A stretch of 64,000 nucleotides of DNA, from positions 1,600,766 to 1,664,765 of the forward strand of contig KB906724.1 in assembly GCA_000381565.1 (NCBI GenBank), given 5' to 3'. Under the pieces are notes generated by a model. The model searched no databases. It had not been told where the DNA came from and saw only the letters and a program-made list of their open reading frames with translations. Positions within the stretch are counted from its first letter, which is position 1. Every line of letters begins with the position of its first letter. Positions 9,674 through 21,169 of the stretch are shown here, one piece after another. A program made the position numbers and the translations under genes. This DNA is from Oxalobacteraceae bacterium AB_14 (GTDB lineage: Bacteria; Pseudomonadota; Gammaproteobacteria; Burkholderiales; Burkholderiaceae_D).

Positions 9674-10075
9674 TTACTCGCTTTGGTTCAGGTAGGCGTT
9701 GAAACCGTGGTCCAGATAAGCGGACAGCGGCAATTCGTCCGACAGCACGGCGGCGTCGAGCTCGGCCAGGTCGGCCACGCGCTGTTCCTGCTCGTACTGG
9801 TAGATGCCGACCAGGCCGCCGACCAGCACCAGCAATGGCAGCGCCACGCCCACGCGGGTCATCCAGCTGAACGAGAAGAAGCCGGTGCCGGCGCCCGCCA
9901 GCGCATTTTTGCTGGCGCGCACCTTCAACGGCGCCTCCACGTGGGCCTTCTTGCGGGCGAGCGCCAGCTTGCGCGCTTGCGCCAGGCGCTCGGTGGTCGA
10001 TGCGGGCAGATCGTCCAGGTGCTCATTGAGCGCGTGCCGCACCTTGTAAGCGAAATTCAGATCGTCGGTGTTCAT
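9674..10075 (-). CDS. DUF3619 membrane protein, possible anti-sigma partner
   Basis: A 133-residue protein: a soluble N-terminal part (MNTDDLNFAYKVRHALNEHL), a basic stretch, one membrane segment (VGVALPLLVLVGGLVGIYQY) and a short outer tail. I chose the start at 10075 because it overlaps the sigma factor stop as ATGA and yields the family-like N-terminus. The position straight after an ECF sigma factor and the single-pass layout suggest an anti-sigma or accessory role. That is inference; no zinc-binding HxxxCxxC motif is visible. Confidence 0.8.
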   Translation of the reverse strand: MNTDDLNFAYKVRHALNEHLDDLPASTTERLAQARKLALARKKAHVEAPLKVRASKNALAGAGTGFFSFSWMTRVGVALPLLVLVGGLVGIYQYEQEQRVADLAELDAAVLSDELPLSAYLDHGFNAYLNQSE

Positions 10076-10641
10076 AATGTTATTCCCTTGGATTTTAGCG
10101 ATTCGGCGAGCGTATGTGTTGCACGTGAGCAATGTGTCTTCACGCTCCCCTCGGAACATCCCATCGCTTCGGCTGTTTCGGCCACGTCCATGTCCTGCCA
10201 ATAACGCATCAGGAAGGCTTCTCGTTGACGCGCCGGAAGCTTTTGTACCTCAGCATCGATCAGCGCCAGCATTTGCCGGCGCTCGATCTTGTCCGCGCTC
10301 GATTCGGAGGCCTCGGAACCTGCTTCGGCGGCGTACGATTCGAGCATGTCGAAATCGTCATGGTCGTCGCTGGAAGATCCCATGCCGGAGAACAGGCTGA
10401 CCCAGGTGTTGCGGACCTTTTCTCTACGGAAATAATCGAGGATGGTGGTTTGCAGGATGCGCTGGAACAGCATCGGCAGCTCGGCGGCCGGCTTGTCGCC
10501 GTATTTCTCGGCGAGCTTGATCATCGCGTCCTGCACGATGTCCAATGCGGACTCGTCCTTGCGCACTGCATACACGGCTTGTTTGAAGGCACGCCGCTCG
10601 ACGTTTTCGAGAAAGTCGGATAATTCTTTGTCTGTGGCCAT
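10072..10641 (-). CDS. ECF-type RNA polymerase sigma factor
   Basis: A 189-residue sigma factor with region 2 (DIVQDAMIKLAEKY ... FQRILQTTILDYFRR) and region 4 (LPARQREAFLMRYWQDMDVAETAEAMGCSEGSVKTH, a helix-turn-helix). A long acidic Ser/Asp-rich linker (SSSDDHDDFDMLESYAAEAG) separates them. It leads a four-gene minus-strand group (sigma, DUF3619, DUF3106 lipoprotein, RDD), which suggests an envelope-stress type unit. The upstream 510-base gap is shared with ilvB, so promoters probably diverge there. Confidence 0.9.
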   Translation of the reverse strand: MATDKELSDFLENVERRAFKQAVYAVRKDESALDIVQDAMIKLAEKYGDKPAAELPMLFQRILQTTILDYFRREKVRNTWVSLFSGMGSSSDDHDDFDMLESYAAEAGSEASESSADKIERRQMLALIDAEVQKLPARQREAFLMRYWQDMDVAETAEAMGCSEGSVKTHCSRATHTLAESLKSKGITL

Positions 10642-11151
10642 GCGTCGGGTGTGGATACTGCCGGAAAAGCCGGCGCTGGGCCGCTAGGTGGCGGCTCGAT
10701 AACGTAGCGCATGCTAGCAAAAATTAGCCATTTCTGCATGGTTTTCGCGGCTTTGACGGTGCAAAATGTACCGAAGTGCTGATTTTTTCGATATTTCACT
10801 TGCCCAAACCGGGGCGGCGGGTGTACCGTATGGGACGCTTTGAACACCCCGAAGCTCTATGGTCTGGTCGCAGCTGGCACACAACGCCGCAATCGACGAG
10901 ACGCGCTTTCATATGTCAGCAGTTTGCTCTAACCCGTGCCACAAGCGCGAGAGGTACGCAGAACCGCTACAGACAGATCCAGCCAAACGAGAGTTTGCAG
11001 CTAGCACTGCTTTGCACGTCACTACGGTTGACGGAAGAGGCAGGTGTGACTGCAGAGAAAAAGGGAAGCAGGGCAATGCTGTAGAGGTGGGCCTACTTCG
11101 TTAGGAAAGAGCATCCGATCAATCTCCTATGGACCTTGAAAGGAATGTTTC
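10642..11151. other. 510-base gap between the sigma gene and ilvB, no gene found
   Basis: No convincing ORF occurs here. An ATG-rich frame from 10776 codes for a composition unlike any protein, and no leader peptide with runs of Ile/Val/Leu codons is visible. The region must hold the divergent promoters and a long ilvB leader. A small hairpin CCTA-CTTCGT-TAGG lies at about 11089-11104. No riboswitch class was recognised. Confidence 0.5.
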
Positions 11152-12894
<1,743 letters not shown>

Positions 12895-12895
12895 G

Positions 12896-13387
12896 ATGCG
12901 ACACATTATCTCTGTCTTGCTGGAAAACGAAGCCGGCGCGCTGTCGCGCGTGGTGGGCCTGTTCTCGGCCCGCGGCTACAACATTGAAACGCTGACCGTG
13001 GCGCCGACCGAAGACGCGACCTTGTCGCGGATGACCATCGTCACCACCGGCTCGGACGACATCATCGAACAGATCACCAAGCACCTGAACCGCCTGATCG
13101 AGGTGGTGAAGGTGGTCGATCTGACCGAAGGCCAGCACATCGAACGCGAGCTGATGCTCATTAAAGTGCGGGCGGTGGGCAAGGAGCGTGAAGAGATGAA
13201 GCGCACCGCGGACATCTTCCGCGGCCGCATCATCGACGTCACCGAGAAGACTTACACGATTGAACTGACCGGCGCCAAGACCAAGCTCGACGCGTTCATC
13301 GATTCGATCGACCGCGCCTCCATTCTGGAAACGGTACGTACCGGCGGTTCCGGCATCGGACGCGGCGAACGCATCCTCAAAGTTTAA
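12896..13387 (+). CDS. ilvH: acetolactate synthase regulatory small subunit
   Basis: A 163-residue small subunit that activates the large subunit and gives valine feedback inhibition. It begins with an ACT domain (MRHIISVLLENEAGALSRVV) followed by RGYNIETLTVAPTED and a C-terminal regulatory domain ending near SGIGRGERILKV. Length and start are typical of IlvH (about 163 residues) rather than the shorter IlvN. It starts one base after ilvB. Confidence 0.96.
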   Translation: MRHIISVLLENEAGALSRVVGLFSARGYNIETLTVAPTEDATLSRMTIVTTGSDDIIEQITKHLNRLIEVVKVVDLTEGQHIERELMLIKVRAVGKEREEMKRTADIFRGRIIDVTEKTYTIELTGAKTKLDAFIDSIDRASILETVRTGGSGIGRGERILKV

Positions 13388-13390
13388 CGG

Positions 13391-13470
13391 CGTCATTCCC
13401 GCGCAGGCGGGAATCCATACTTCGCCGGATTGGACACGTACCATGGATTCCCGCTTGCGCGGGAATGACG
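13391..13470. repeat. REP-like inverted repeat pair between ilvH and ilvC
   Basis: Third copy of the element. The left arm GTCATTCCCGCGCAGGCGGG begins at 13392, and the right arm, GGATTCCCGCTTGCGCGGGA then ATGAC, ends at 13469. The outer GTCATTCCCGCGC pairs with GCGCGGGAATGAC, so the pair can also fold as one long hairpin. It lies just downstream of the ilvH stop. Confidence 0.82.
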
Positions 13471-13490
13471 GAAATGCCGCTGGCTTTTAA

Positions 13491-14531
<1,041 letters not shown>

Positions 14532-14550
14532 GCTTCCTCTTCGTCACGAA

Positions 14551-14580
14551 AAAGCCGGCATTGATTGCCGGCTTTTTTTA
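14551..14580 (+). terminator. intrinsic terminator of the ilvBHC operon
   Basis: A perfect stem AAAGCCGGCA / TGCCGGCTTT with a TTGAT-type loop, running into seven T, 20 bases after the ilvC stop. It ends the ilvBHC transcript, so pssA and leuA need their own promoter. Confidence 0.93.
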
Positions 14581-14663
14581 TTTTGACCTTGCCGGCGACT
14601 CTTGATCGCCCGCGTGCGGATGTAGCACAAGTTTGCTACATTAAAGTGTGAAAAGGAGCTGCT

Positions 14664-14948
14664 ATGTCTACCACAACGATACGATTGCCAGAAGAGTTAA
14701 AGGCGCGCGTTGCCAGCGCCGCCGAACGTGCCGGCAAGACAAGCCACAGTTTTATTCTCGAAGCCATCGCTGAAAAGGCGGAAATGGAAGAACTGCGCAT
14801 CGGCTTTGACGCCGAAGCCGACGCCCGCTTTGCCAAGCTGCTCGAAACCGGAAAATCCATTTCCTGGGAGGATATGCGTGCCTACCTTGAGGGGCGTGTC
14901 GCTGGGCAGCCGGCGCAGCGTCCAGCTGCAAAAAAACGCCGGGGCTGA
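14664..14948 (+). CDS. ribbon-helix-helix (CopG/ParD-like) antitoxin, apparently orphan
   Basis: A 94-residue protein whose first 45 residues fit the RHH fold (STTTIRLPEELKARVASAA ... TSHSFILEAIAEKAE). The C-terminal part (FAKLLETGKSISWEDMRAYL) is a typical toxin-binding tail of ParD/RelB-like antitoxins. AAAAGGAG precedes the start. A partner toxin should follow, but only an 8-codon reading frame (14956-14982) is found before the convergent Lgt-like gene. It may now act on another toxin or be a remnant. Confidence 0.75.
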   Translation: MSTTTIRLPEELKARVASAAERAGKTSHSFILEAIAEKAEMEELRIGFDAEADARFAKLLETGKSISWEDMRAYLEGRVAGQPAQRPAAKKRRG

Positions 14949-14955
14949 ACGCGCG

Positions 14956-14982
14956 ATGATTTGGTTTATACGATATAAATAA
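14956..14982 (+). pseudogene. possible toxin stub, 8 codons (MIWFIRYK)
   Basis: Seven bases after the antitoxin stop an ATG opens a frame reading M-I-W-F-I-R-Y-K then TAA. ParE/RelE toxins often begin with a short Met-hydrophobic-Trp strand followed by a basic residue, so this may be the cut-off start of the partner toxin. The stretch is too short for certainty and could be coincidence. Confidence 0.25.
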
Positions 14983-14997
14983 TTTCGCGGCCCGGCC

Positions 14998-15885
14998 TCA
15001 TCCTCTTGAAATGCCGCGCGCCGATGGGCGTAGGCTTAGGGTTGACGTACCGATCGCGCCCAGCACGATCAGGGCGACCGCGATTATTTCTGCCTGCGTG
15101 GCATGCAGGCCCATGACATTGAACACCGGATTGACCCGGATCTGCTCGATCAGCAGGCGCTCCACGCCGGCCAGCATCAGATACACCGAGAACAGCCAGC
15201 CGATGCGGAACGCATGCTTGCGCAGCGCCCACAGCAGCGCGAAGCACAGCAGCGCCATCGCGGTCTCATAGACAGGCGTCGGATACACGCCGGGCAGGGC
15301 GATCAGCTCGCCGTAGATGTTGTTGTCGTAGGTTTGCGCCCACAGCCAGGTCGGCAGCCAGTCCGGCTTGAGCGCCATATTGGCCGCGATGCCCCAGTCG
15401 CCGTCGCCCGACACCTGGCAGCCGATGCGGCCGATGGCGTAACCCAACATCATCGCCGGCGCCGTTGCATCGAGCAGCGGACGCACCGGCAAGCGCCAGC
15501 GCCGCACGCACACCATGCCGGCCAGCGTACCGGCGATCAGCCCGCCGAATATGCTCAGGCCCGAGCGCGTGAAGATCATGCTCATCGGATCGGCCGCAAA
15601 CTGATCGGTGTGCTCCAGGATGTGGAACAGGCGCGCGCCGAAGATGCCGGCAACCAGCACCACCATCGTCAGATCGCTGACCACGTCCTGCGGCGGCGCC
15701 TCGCGGCCGCGCACGCGCGCCGGCCCGATCAGGCCGGTTTGGTACAGACGCTTGAGCTCGGCCCGCAGCAGCGCCCCCGCCGCCAGCGCGCCCAGGGCCA
15801 CGAACAGTCCGAAGGTCGCCAACGGCAGCGGCAGTTCATGGCCGGTCCAGGCCTTGATCACATCACTCAAATACGGATACGACAT
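14998..15885 (-). CDS. Lgt-like prolipoprotein diacylglyceryl transferase family protein
   Basis: A 295-residue polytopic membrane protein. Lgt enzymes move diacylglycerol from phosphatidylglycerol to the lipobox cysteine. The signature region reads AIGRIGCQVSGDGDWG, a variant of the G-R-x-G-N-F-x-N-x-E motif of classical Lgt, and it resembles divergent Lgt sequences rather than the housekeeping betaproteobacterial one. Other supporting pieces are GARLFHILEH, SIFGGLIAG, PTPVYET and a final EQIRVNP. The start at 15885 (MSYPYLSDVIKAW) was chosen over 15951, which adds a non-hydrophobic leader. It is convergent with the antitoxin gene. Confidence 0.75.
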   Translation of the reverse strand: MSYPYLSDVIKAWTGHELPLPLATFGLFVALGALAAGALLRAELKRLYQTGLIGPARVRGREAPPQDVVSDLTMVVLVAGIFGARLFHILEHTDQFAADPMSMIFTRSGLSIFGGLIAGTLAGMVCVRRWRLPVRPLLDATAPAMMLGYAIGRIGCQVSGDGDWGIAANMALKPDWLPTWLWAQTYDNNIYGELIALPGVYPTPVYETAMALLCFALLWALRKHAFRIGWLFSVYLMLAGVERLLIEQIRVNPVFNVMGLHATQAEIIAVALIVLGAIGTSTLSLRPSARGISRG

Positions 15886-16020
15886 GTCAGCTTTCAAAAA
15901 GGAGTCCGCCGGAACTTTAGCACAATGGACTTTGTTACAAACACTCACCATGTCTTACATATCTTGAGGGCAATTTCAGGTAAAGTTCTTCTTGTTGTAA
16001 TTTTAACTTTGGAGCCCGCA

Positions 16021-16788
16021 ATGACCGTCATGAAAACACTCGCCGCAGCCGCTGCCGCCTCCTTCGCGCTCGCCGCGCACGCCGCCCCGCTTGAATCGCT
16101 GCCGACCTCCGGCACGCTGGTCGTGGTGCCGGCCTTCGGCGAAGTCAAGCACGCCAACGATCAGGCGGTCGCCACCCTGGCGATCGAAGAGCAGGACAAG
16201 GACAAGGCCGCCGCCGCTTCGCGCGTCAACCTGAAAATGAAACAGGGCCTGGACATCGTCAAGAAAGAAGACCCGAGCGCCAGCCTGAAAACCCAGGGTT
16301 ACTACACCTATCCGGTCTATCCCGAAGAGCGTCCATCGGTGAGCGGCCAGCCGTCCAAGCCGCGCTTGCCGACCGCCTGGCGCGTGGGCCAGTATCTGCA
16401 AGTGACCACCACCAACCTGGAGAAGCTGCCGAAAACCGTGGCCGCCGCCCAGAAGATCCTGACCCTGAACGGCCTGCAGTTCGGCCTGACGCCGGAAACC
16501 ACGCGCCAGCTGGACGACCAGCGCATCGCCGCCACCTACAAAAACCTGAACGAGCGCATCAGCTCGATCGCCAGCGCCATGGGCCGCAAGGTCGGCGACG
16601 CCGTGCTCGACACGGTCGACTTCGAAGGCTCGGGCAACTACGTCCAGGAACGCATGGGTGGCGCGCCGGCGCCGATGATGATGCGCTCGGCCAAGATGGC
16701 GGACGCCGCCGATGTGGCCGAGCCGAGCTTCGAACCAGGCGAAACCACGCTGCAAATGAACCTGGTGGGCAAGGTTCGCTTCAAGTAA
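16021..16788 (+). CDS. SIMPL domain (DUF541) periplasmic protein, copy 1
   Basis: A 255-residue secreted protein with a signal peptide (ends near LAAHAAP) and a SIMPL domain. The family includes an oxidative-stress defence protein in E. coli and the mouse protein SIMPL; molecular function is not settled. Typical features are the N-terminal GEVKHANDQAVATLAIEE strand, the LKTQGYYTYPVYPE segment and the long helix with AAQKILTLNGLQFGL. GGAG lies 8 bases before the ATG; a second ATG at 16030 is possible. A close paralogue follows 68 bases later. Confidence 0.85.
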   Translation: MTVMKTLAAAAAASFALAAHAAPLESLPTSGTLVVVPAFGEVKHANDQAVATLAIEEQDKDKAAAASRVNLKMKQGLDIVKKEDPSASLKTQGYYTYPVYPEERPSVSGQPSKPRLPTAWRVGQYLQVTTTNLEKLPKTVAAAQKILTLNGLQFGLTPETTRQLDDQRIAATYKNLNERISSIASAMGRKVGDAVLDTVDFEGSGNYVQERMGGAPAPMMMRSAKMADAADVAEPSFEPGETTLQMNLVGKVRFK

Positions 16789-16856
16789 GACCGATGCGCG
16801 GCGGCGCGGGTTGAGGTACAGTTGCGATTGCCTTTATATTAATTCCGGAGATCGCC

Positions 16857-17627
16857 ATGACTGTCACGAAGCACTTGACCGCCGCCGTAGGTGTTGCCGC
16901 CTGGGCGCTGTCCGCGCAGGCAGCCCCGCAGGAAACCTTGCCGACCAGCGGCGCCCTGGTGGTCGTTCCCGCCTTCGGCGAAGTCCGCCATGTCAACGAC
17001 CAGGCCGTCATCACGCTGACCGTCGAGGAGGTCGACAAGGACAAGGCGGCCGCCGCCTCCCGCGTCAACCAGAAGATGAAGCAGGGCCTGGAGATCGTCA
17101 AACGGGAAGATCCGCAGGCCAGCTTGAAAACCCAGGGCTACTACACCTACCCGGTCTATCCGGAAGAGCCGGCGCCGGTGAACGGCCAGCCGCGCAAGCC
17201 GCGCGCGCCGACCGCCTGGCGCGTGGGCCAGTCCCTGCAGGTCACCACCACCCAGTTGGCGGGCCTGCCGAAGACGGTTGCCGCCGCGCAGCGCGTCATG
17301 GCGCTGAATAATCTGTACTTCGGCCTGTCACCGGACACCACCCGCAAGCTCGACGACCAGCGCATCGCCGCCACCTACGCCAATCTGAACGAGCGCATCA
17401 ACTCGATCGCGCATGCCATGGGCCGCAAGCTCAGCGACGCCGTGCTCGATACGGTCGATTTCGAAGGCTCGGGCAATTTCGTCGAGCGCGTCAGCGTGAC
17501 CGGTTCGCGCGTGATGGCGGCGCCGGCGCCGGCCTATCTCGCGCCGGAGGCGGTGGTCGAACCGAGTTTCGAAGCGGGCGAAACCACGCTGCAGATGCGC
17601 CTGGTGGGCAAAGTGCGCTTCAAGTAG
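16857..17627 (+). CDS. SIMPL domain (DUF541) periplasmic protein, copy 2
   Basis: A 256-residue tandem paralogue of the gene at 16021. The two align over their whole length, with shared blocks such as LKTQGYYTYPVYPEE, DDQRIAATYANLNERI and VLDTVDFEGSGN, and an identical VGKVRFK ending. Differences concentrate in the signal peptide and in an Ala/Pro-rich stretch before the C-terminus. GGAG precedes the start. The pair probably arose by duplication and may be co-transcribed. Confidence 0.85.
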   Translation: MTVTKHLTAAVGVAAWALSAQAAPQETLPTSGALVVVPAFGEVRHVNDQAVITLTVEEVDKDKAAAASRVNQKMKQGLEIVKREDPQASLKTQGYYTYPVYPEEPAPVNGQPRKPRAPTAWRVGQSLQVTTTQLAGLPKTVAAAQRVMALNNLYFGLSPDTTRKLDDQRIAATYANLNERINSIAHAMGRKLSDAVLDTVDFEGSGNFVERVSVTGSRVMAAPAPAYLAPEAVVEPSFEAGETTLQMRLVGKVRFK

Positions 17628-17733
17628 GCAAACTTGGGCAGAATAGGGCGGATGGCGGGCCGACTCCCTTTTTTATGGTCGGCTCCTCTATAATGACGAG
17701 GCAACATGACCAGCTAATCAGAAACGGAACCCT

Positions 17734-18606
17734 ATGGCCAAATTCCCCCGTCGCCGAGCCAAGAATGGCGCAGTCCAAGGCAAGACGCCGCAGATGTCGC
17801 GCTTTAGCCGCTTTGCGCGCCGCGCCAGGGGCGAGGACCTCGACCGGCCGCGCCATCGCGGGATCTATCTGTTGCCGAACGCCTTCACCACCGCCGCGCT
17901 GTTCTGCGGCTTCTACGCCATCGTCATGGCGATGAACCAGAAATTCGAGCACTCCGCCTGGGCCATTTTCATCGCCATGGTGCTCGACGGCCTGGACGGC
18001 CGCGTCGCGCGCCTGACCAATACCCAGAGCGAATTCGGCGCCCAGTACGACTCGCTGTCGGACATGGTCTCCTTCGGCGCCGCGCCGGCGCTGGTGATCT
18101 ACGAATGGTCGCTGCGCGGCCTGGGCAAGCTGGGCTGGATCGCCGCCTTCGTCTACTGCGCCGGCGCCGCGCTGCGCCTGGCCCGCTTCAACACCAATAT
18201 CGAAGTGGTCGACAAGCGCTTCTTCCAGGGCTTGCCGTCGCCGTCGGCCGCCGCGCTGGTGGCCGGCTTCATCCTGCTGATGGTCGACCAGGAAGTGTCC
18301 GGACTCGAACTGCGCTGGGTCTCGTGGAGCATCGCCGTGTTCGCCGGCCTGACGATGGTGACCAATGTGCCGTTCTACAGTTTCAAGGACGTGAACTTCC
18401 GCAAGTCGGTGCCGTTCATCGCGGTGTTCCTGATCGCGCTGGTGTTCGCGCTGGTGTCGATCGATCCGCCGAAAGTGTTGTTCCCGATCTTTGTCGCCTA
18501 CGGCCTGTCGGGCTATGTGGTGTCCGCATGGCGGCTGGCCAAGGGCAAGAAGGTCAGCCTGATCCAGACCGACGAGCACACCAGCGACCCCAGCGAACGC
18601 CGCTGA
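17734..18606 (+). CDS. pssA: CDP-diacylglycerol-serine O-phosphatidyltransferase
   Basis: A 290-residue membrane enzyme making phosphatidylserine from CDP-diacylglycerol and serine, the first step to phosphatidylethanolamine. The CDP-alcohol phosphotransferase motif DG(x2)AR(x8)G(x3)D(x3)D is complete from DGRVAR to YDSLSD at about residues 88-110. A basic leader precedes the first membrane segment and several more follow. It is 58 bases ahead of leuA. No psd gene is present in the window. Confidence 0.95.
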   Translation: MAKFPRRRAKNGAVQGKTPQMSRFSRFARRARGEDLDRPRHRGIYLLPNAFTTAALFCGFYAIVMAMNQKFEHSAWAIFIAMVLDGLDGRVARLTNTQSEFGAQYDSLSDMVSFGAAPALVIYEWSLRGLGKLGWIAAFVYCAGAALRLARFNTNIEVVDKRFFQGLPSPSAAALVAGFILLMVDQEVSGLELRWVSWSIAVFAGLTMVTNVPFYSFKDVNFRKSVPFIAVFLIALVFALVSIDPPKVLFPIFVAYGLSGYVVSAWRLAKGKKVSLIQTDEHTSDPSERR

Positions 18607-18664
18607 ACAAGAGGGCGGCAGGCCCTGAGAATTCAAGCAACGAAGCATCAGCCACGGAGCTATC

Positions 18665-20212
18665 ATGAGCAACTCATCCAACCGCCTCATCATCTTTGAC
18701 ACCACCCTGCGCGACGGCGAGCAATCGCCGGGCGCGTCGATGACCAAGGACGAAAAAGTCCGCATCGCCAAGCAGCTGGAACGCTTGCGCGTCGACGTCA
18801 TCGAAGCCGGCTTCGCGGCCGCGTCGCAGGGCGACTTCGAGTCCATCAAGGCGATCGCCTCGGTGGTGCGCGAATCGACCATCTGCTCGCTGTCGCGCGC
18901 CAACGACCGCGACATCGCGCGCGCCGCCGAGGCGCTGGCGCCGGCCGAGCGCAAGCGCATCCACACCTTCATCGCCACCTCCAAGCTGCACATGGAGATG
19001 AAGCTGCGCATGCTGCCCGACCAGGTGCTGCTGCAGGCGCGCAACGCGGTGCGCTACGCCCGCCAGTTCACCGACGATATCGAATTCAGCCCGGAAGACG
19101 GCAGCCGCTCGGACGAGGATTTCCTGTGCCGCGTGCTGGAGGGCGTGATCGAGGAGGGCGCGACCACCATCAACTTCCCGGACACGGTGGGTTATGCGGT
19201 GCCGGAGATCTTCGGCGAAACCATCCGCCGCCTGCGCGAGCGCATCCCCAATTCGGACAAGGCCATCTGGTCGGTGCACTGCCACAACGACCTCGGCCTG
19301 GCCGTGGCCAATTCGCTGGCCGGCGTGATGATAGGCGGCGCGCGCCAGATCGAATGCACCATCAACGGCCTGGGCGAACGCGCCGGCAACACCGCGCTGG
19401 AAGAGGTGGTGATGGCGCTGCGCACGCGCAAGGCCTACTACAACCTGGAAGTCGGCATCGACACCACGCAGATCGTCGCCGCCTCCAAGATGGTGTCGCA
19501 GATCACCGGCTTCGCCGTGCAGCCCAACAAGGCGGTGGTGGGCGCCAACGCCTTCGCGCACGCCTCCGGCATCCACCAGGACGGCATGCTGAAATCGCGC
19601 GAGACCTACGAGATCATGCGCGCAGAGGACGTGGGCTGGGCCGCCACCAAGATCGTGCTGGGCAAGTTGTCGGGCCGCAACGCCTTCAAGCAGCGCCTGC
19701 AGGAGCTGGGCATCGACCTCGATTCGGAAGCGGAGGTCAATGCCGCCTTCGTCCGCTTCAAGGAGCTGGCCGACCGCAAGTCCGAGATCTTCGACGAAGA
19801 CATCCTGGCGCTGGTGTCGGACGAAGCGCAGTCGCATGAGGGCGAGTACTACCGCTTCGTCTCGCTGTCGCAGCAGTCGAACACCGGCCAGACGCCGAGC
19901 GCGAAAGTGGTGTTCTCGATCGACGGCGAGGAACATGCTTCCGAAGGCAAGGGCGATGGCCCGGTCGACGCCACCGTCAACGCCATCGAGGCCGAAGTGG
20001 GCAGCGGCGCCGAGCTGGTGCTGTTCTCGGTCAACGCGATCAGCACCGGCACCCAGTCGCAGGGCGAGGTGACGATGCGCTTGTCGAAGGAGGGGCGCAT
20101 CGTCAACGGCGTCGGCGCCGATCCGGACATCATCGTCGCTTCGGCCAAGGCCTACCTGTCGGCATTGAACAAGCTGCATTCCAAGATCGAGCGCGTCAAT
20201 CCGCAGCCGTGA
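18665..20212 (+). CDS. leuA: 2-isopropylmalate synthase
   Basis: A 515-residue enzyme that condenses acetyl-CoA with 2-oxoisovalerate, the first committed step to leucine. The TIM-barrel signature [12 protein letters not shown] lies near residue 11, the metal site in [10 protein letters not shown] near residue 207, and [13 protein letters not shown] follows. A C-terminal LeuA regulatory domain (residues about 390-510) carries leucine feedback. A GGAG site precedes the ATG. The stop overlaps the next GTG start by 4 bases. Confidence 0.97.
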   Translation: MSNSSNRLIIFDTTLRDGEQSPGASMTKDEKVRIAKQLERLRVDVIEAGFAAASQGDFESIKAIASVVRESTICSLSRANDRDIARAAEALAPAERKRIHTFIATSKLHMEMKLRMLPDQVLLQARNAVRYARQFTDDIEFSPEDGSRSDEDFLCRVLEGVIEEGATTINFPDTVGYAVPEIFGETIRRLRERIPNSDKAIWSVHCHNDLGLAVANSLAGVMIGGARQIECTINGLGERAGNTALEEVVMALRTRKAYYNLEVGIDTTQIVAASKMVSQITGFAVQPNKAVVGANAFAHASGIHQDGMLKSRETYEIMRAEDVGWAATKIVLGKLSGRNAFKQRLQELGIDLDSEAEVNAAFVRFKELADRKSEIFDEDILALVSDEAQSHEGEYYRFVSLSQQSNTGQTPSAKVVFSIDGEEHASEGKGDGPVDATVNAIEAEVGSGAELVLFSVNAISTGTQSQGEVTMRLSKEGRIVNGVGADPDIIVASAKAYLSALNKLHSKIERVNPQP

Positions 20213-21003
20213 GCGCCGGCACCGATTCCGCCAGGCGTGCCTTGTTGCAGATGGTATGCCTGAGCTTGCTAGGCGGCGCCAGTGTGCGCGCTGCCGGCGG
20301 CGCGGCGGCGCCGGGGCGCGAGCTGCGGGTGGTGAGCACGCGTTTTCCGCGCATCTACGAGCTCGGCGCCGATGGCGTTTTCGACGGCATGGGCGTGGAA
20401 CTGGTGCGCACCATCGCTACCGAGCTGGGCTACACGGTGCGCTTCGAAATTTATCCGTGGGCGCGGGCGCAGCGGATGCTCAATCAGGGACAGGCCGACA
20501 TACTCGTCGGCCCATACAAGTCGGCCGAACGCGTGTCGACCATGGCGTTCTCCGGGCGCGCCTTTTTCGAGGATCAGCTGGCGTTTTATATACGCTCCGA
20601 CAGCAAGATCGAATGGGGCGGTGACTATCAGGCGCTGGCGGGCAAGCGCATCGTGGCGTTGAATGGCTGGGCCTACGGCGCGGCGTTCGATCGGGCACGC
20701 CCTGGTTTGCTGCTGAGTGTGTCGAACACCGTGGAAAATGGCTTGAACATGCTGGTTCACCGCAGGGTGGATTTATTCGCCACCGACCGTCGCGATACCG
20801 ATCCGGTGGTGGTGTCGCTGGGGATGCAGGGCAAGGTGGCGGTACTGGCTCCTTTGATCGATACGGAAATGGCGTATCTGGCGTTTCCCAAAATGGAAGC
20901 GTTCGATGAGCTGCGGCTTCAGTTCGACCATGCGTTGAACCAGATGGCTGCGCACGGTGTGCTGCAAAAACTTGGACAGCGCTACGGTGTTAGCGTGCCG
21001 TGA
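20209..21003 (+). CDS. periplasmic substrate-binding protein (PBPb / SBP_bac_3 type)
   Basis: A 264-residue protein with an N-terminal export signal ([20 protein letters not shown]) and a two-lobed amino-acid-binding-protein fold. Typical parts are [42 protein letters not shown] and [14 protein letters not shown]. The start is GTG at 20209, overlapping the leuA stop. No permease or ATPase gene is adjacent, so it may be an orphan binding protein, a sensor partner or part of a distant ABC system. The ligand is unknown. Confidence 0.75.
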   Translation: MSAGTDSARRALLQMVCLSLLGGASVRAAGGAAAPGRELRVVSTRFPRIYELGADGVFDGMGVELVRTIATELGYTVRFEIYPWARAQRMLNQGQADILVGPYKSAERVSTMAFSGRAFFEDQLAFYIRSDSKIEWGGDYQALAGKRIVALNGWAYGAAFDRARPGLLLSVSNTVENGLNMLVHRRVDLFATDRRDTDPVVVSLGMQGKVAVLAPLIDTEMAYLAFPKMEAFDELRLQFDHALNQMAAHGVLQKLGQRYGVSVP

Positions 21004-21066
21004 CATTTAATGGCGAAAGCGTCATCGTGGCCCAGGCCGTTGTCTGGCCGGCGATTGAGGCTTGAC

Positions 21067-21163
21067 CGTCCTCCGGCCACTACCAGTCGGTGGTGGACGA
21101 CCGCTTCCGCCTGGGCTTCGGCCGGTACATCAACGTGTCGGGGTATCGTACCTTACTGTAGAT
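21067..21163 (+). pseudogene. short coding remnant with protein-like C-terminus
   Basis: Between the binding protein and marR, one frame reads SGHYQSVVDDRFRLGFGRYI then NVSGYRTLL and a stop at about 21161. The DDRFRLGFGR piece looks like the end of a real protein (for example a PLP aminotransferase) left after a deletion. No start or upstream part is present. This is a suggestion only. Confidence 0.3.
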
Positions 21164-21169
21164 GCTCCA

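Noticed and set aside
10776..11084. 102-codon ORF in the ilvB leader as a leader peptide
   Set aside because: Too long, no run of branched-chain amino acid codons, and no attenuator follows.
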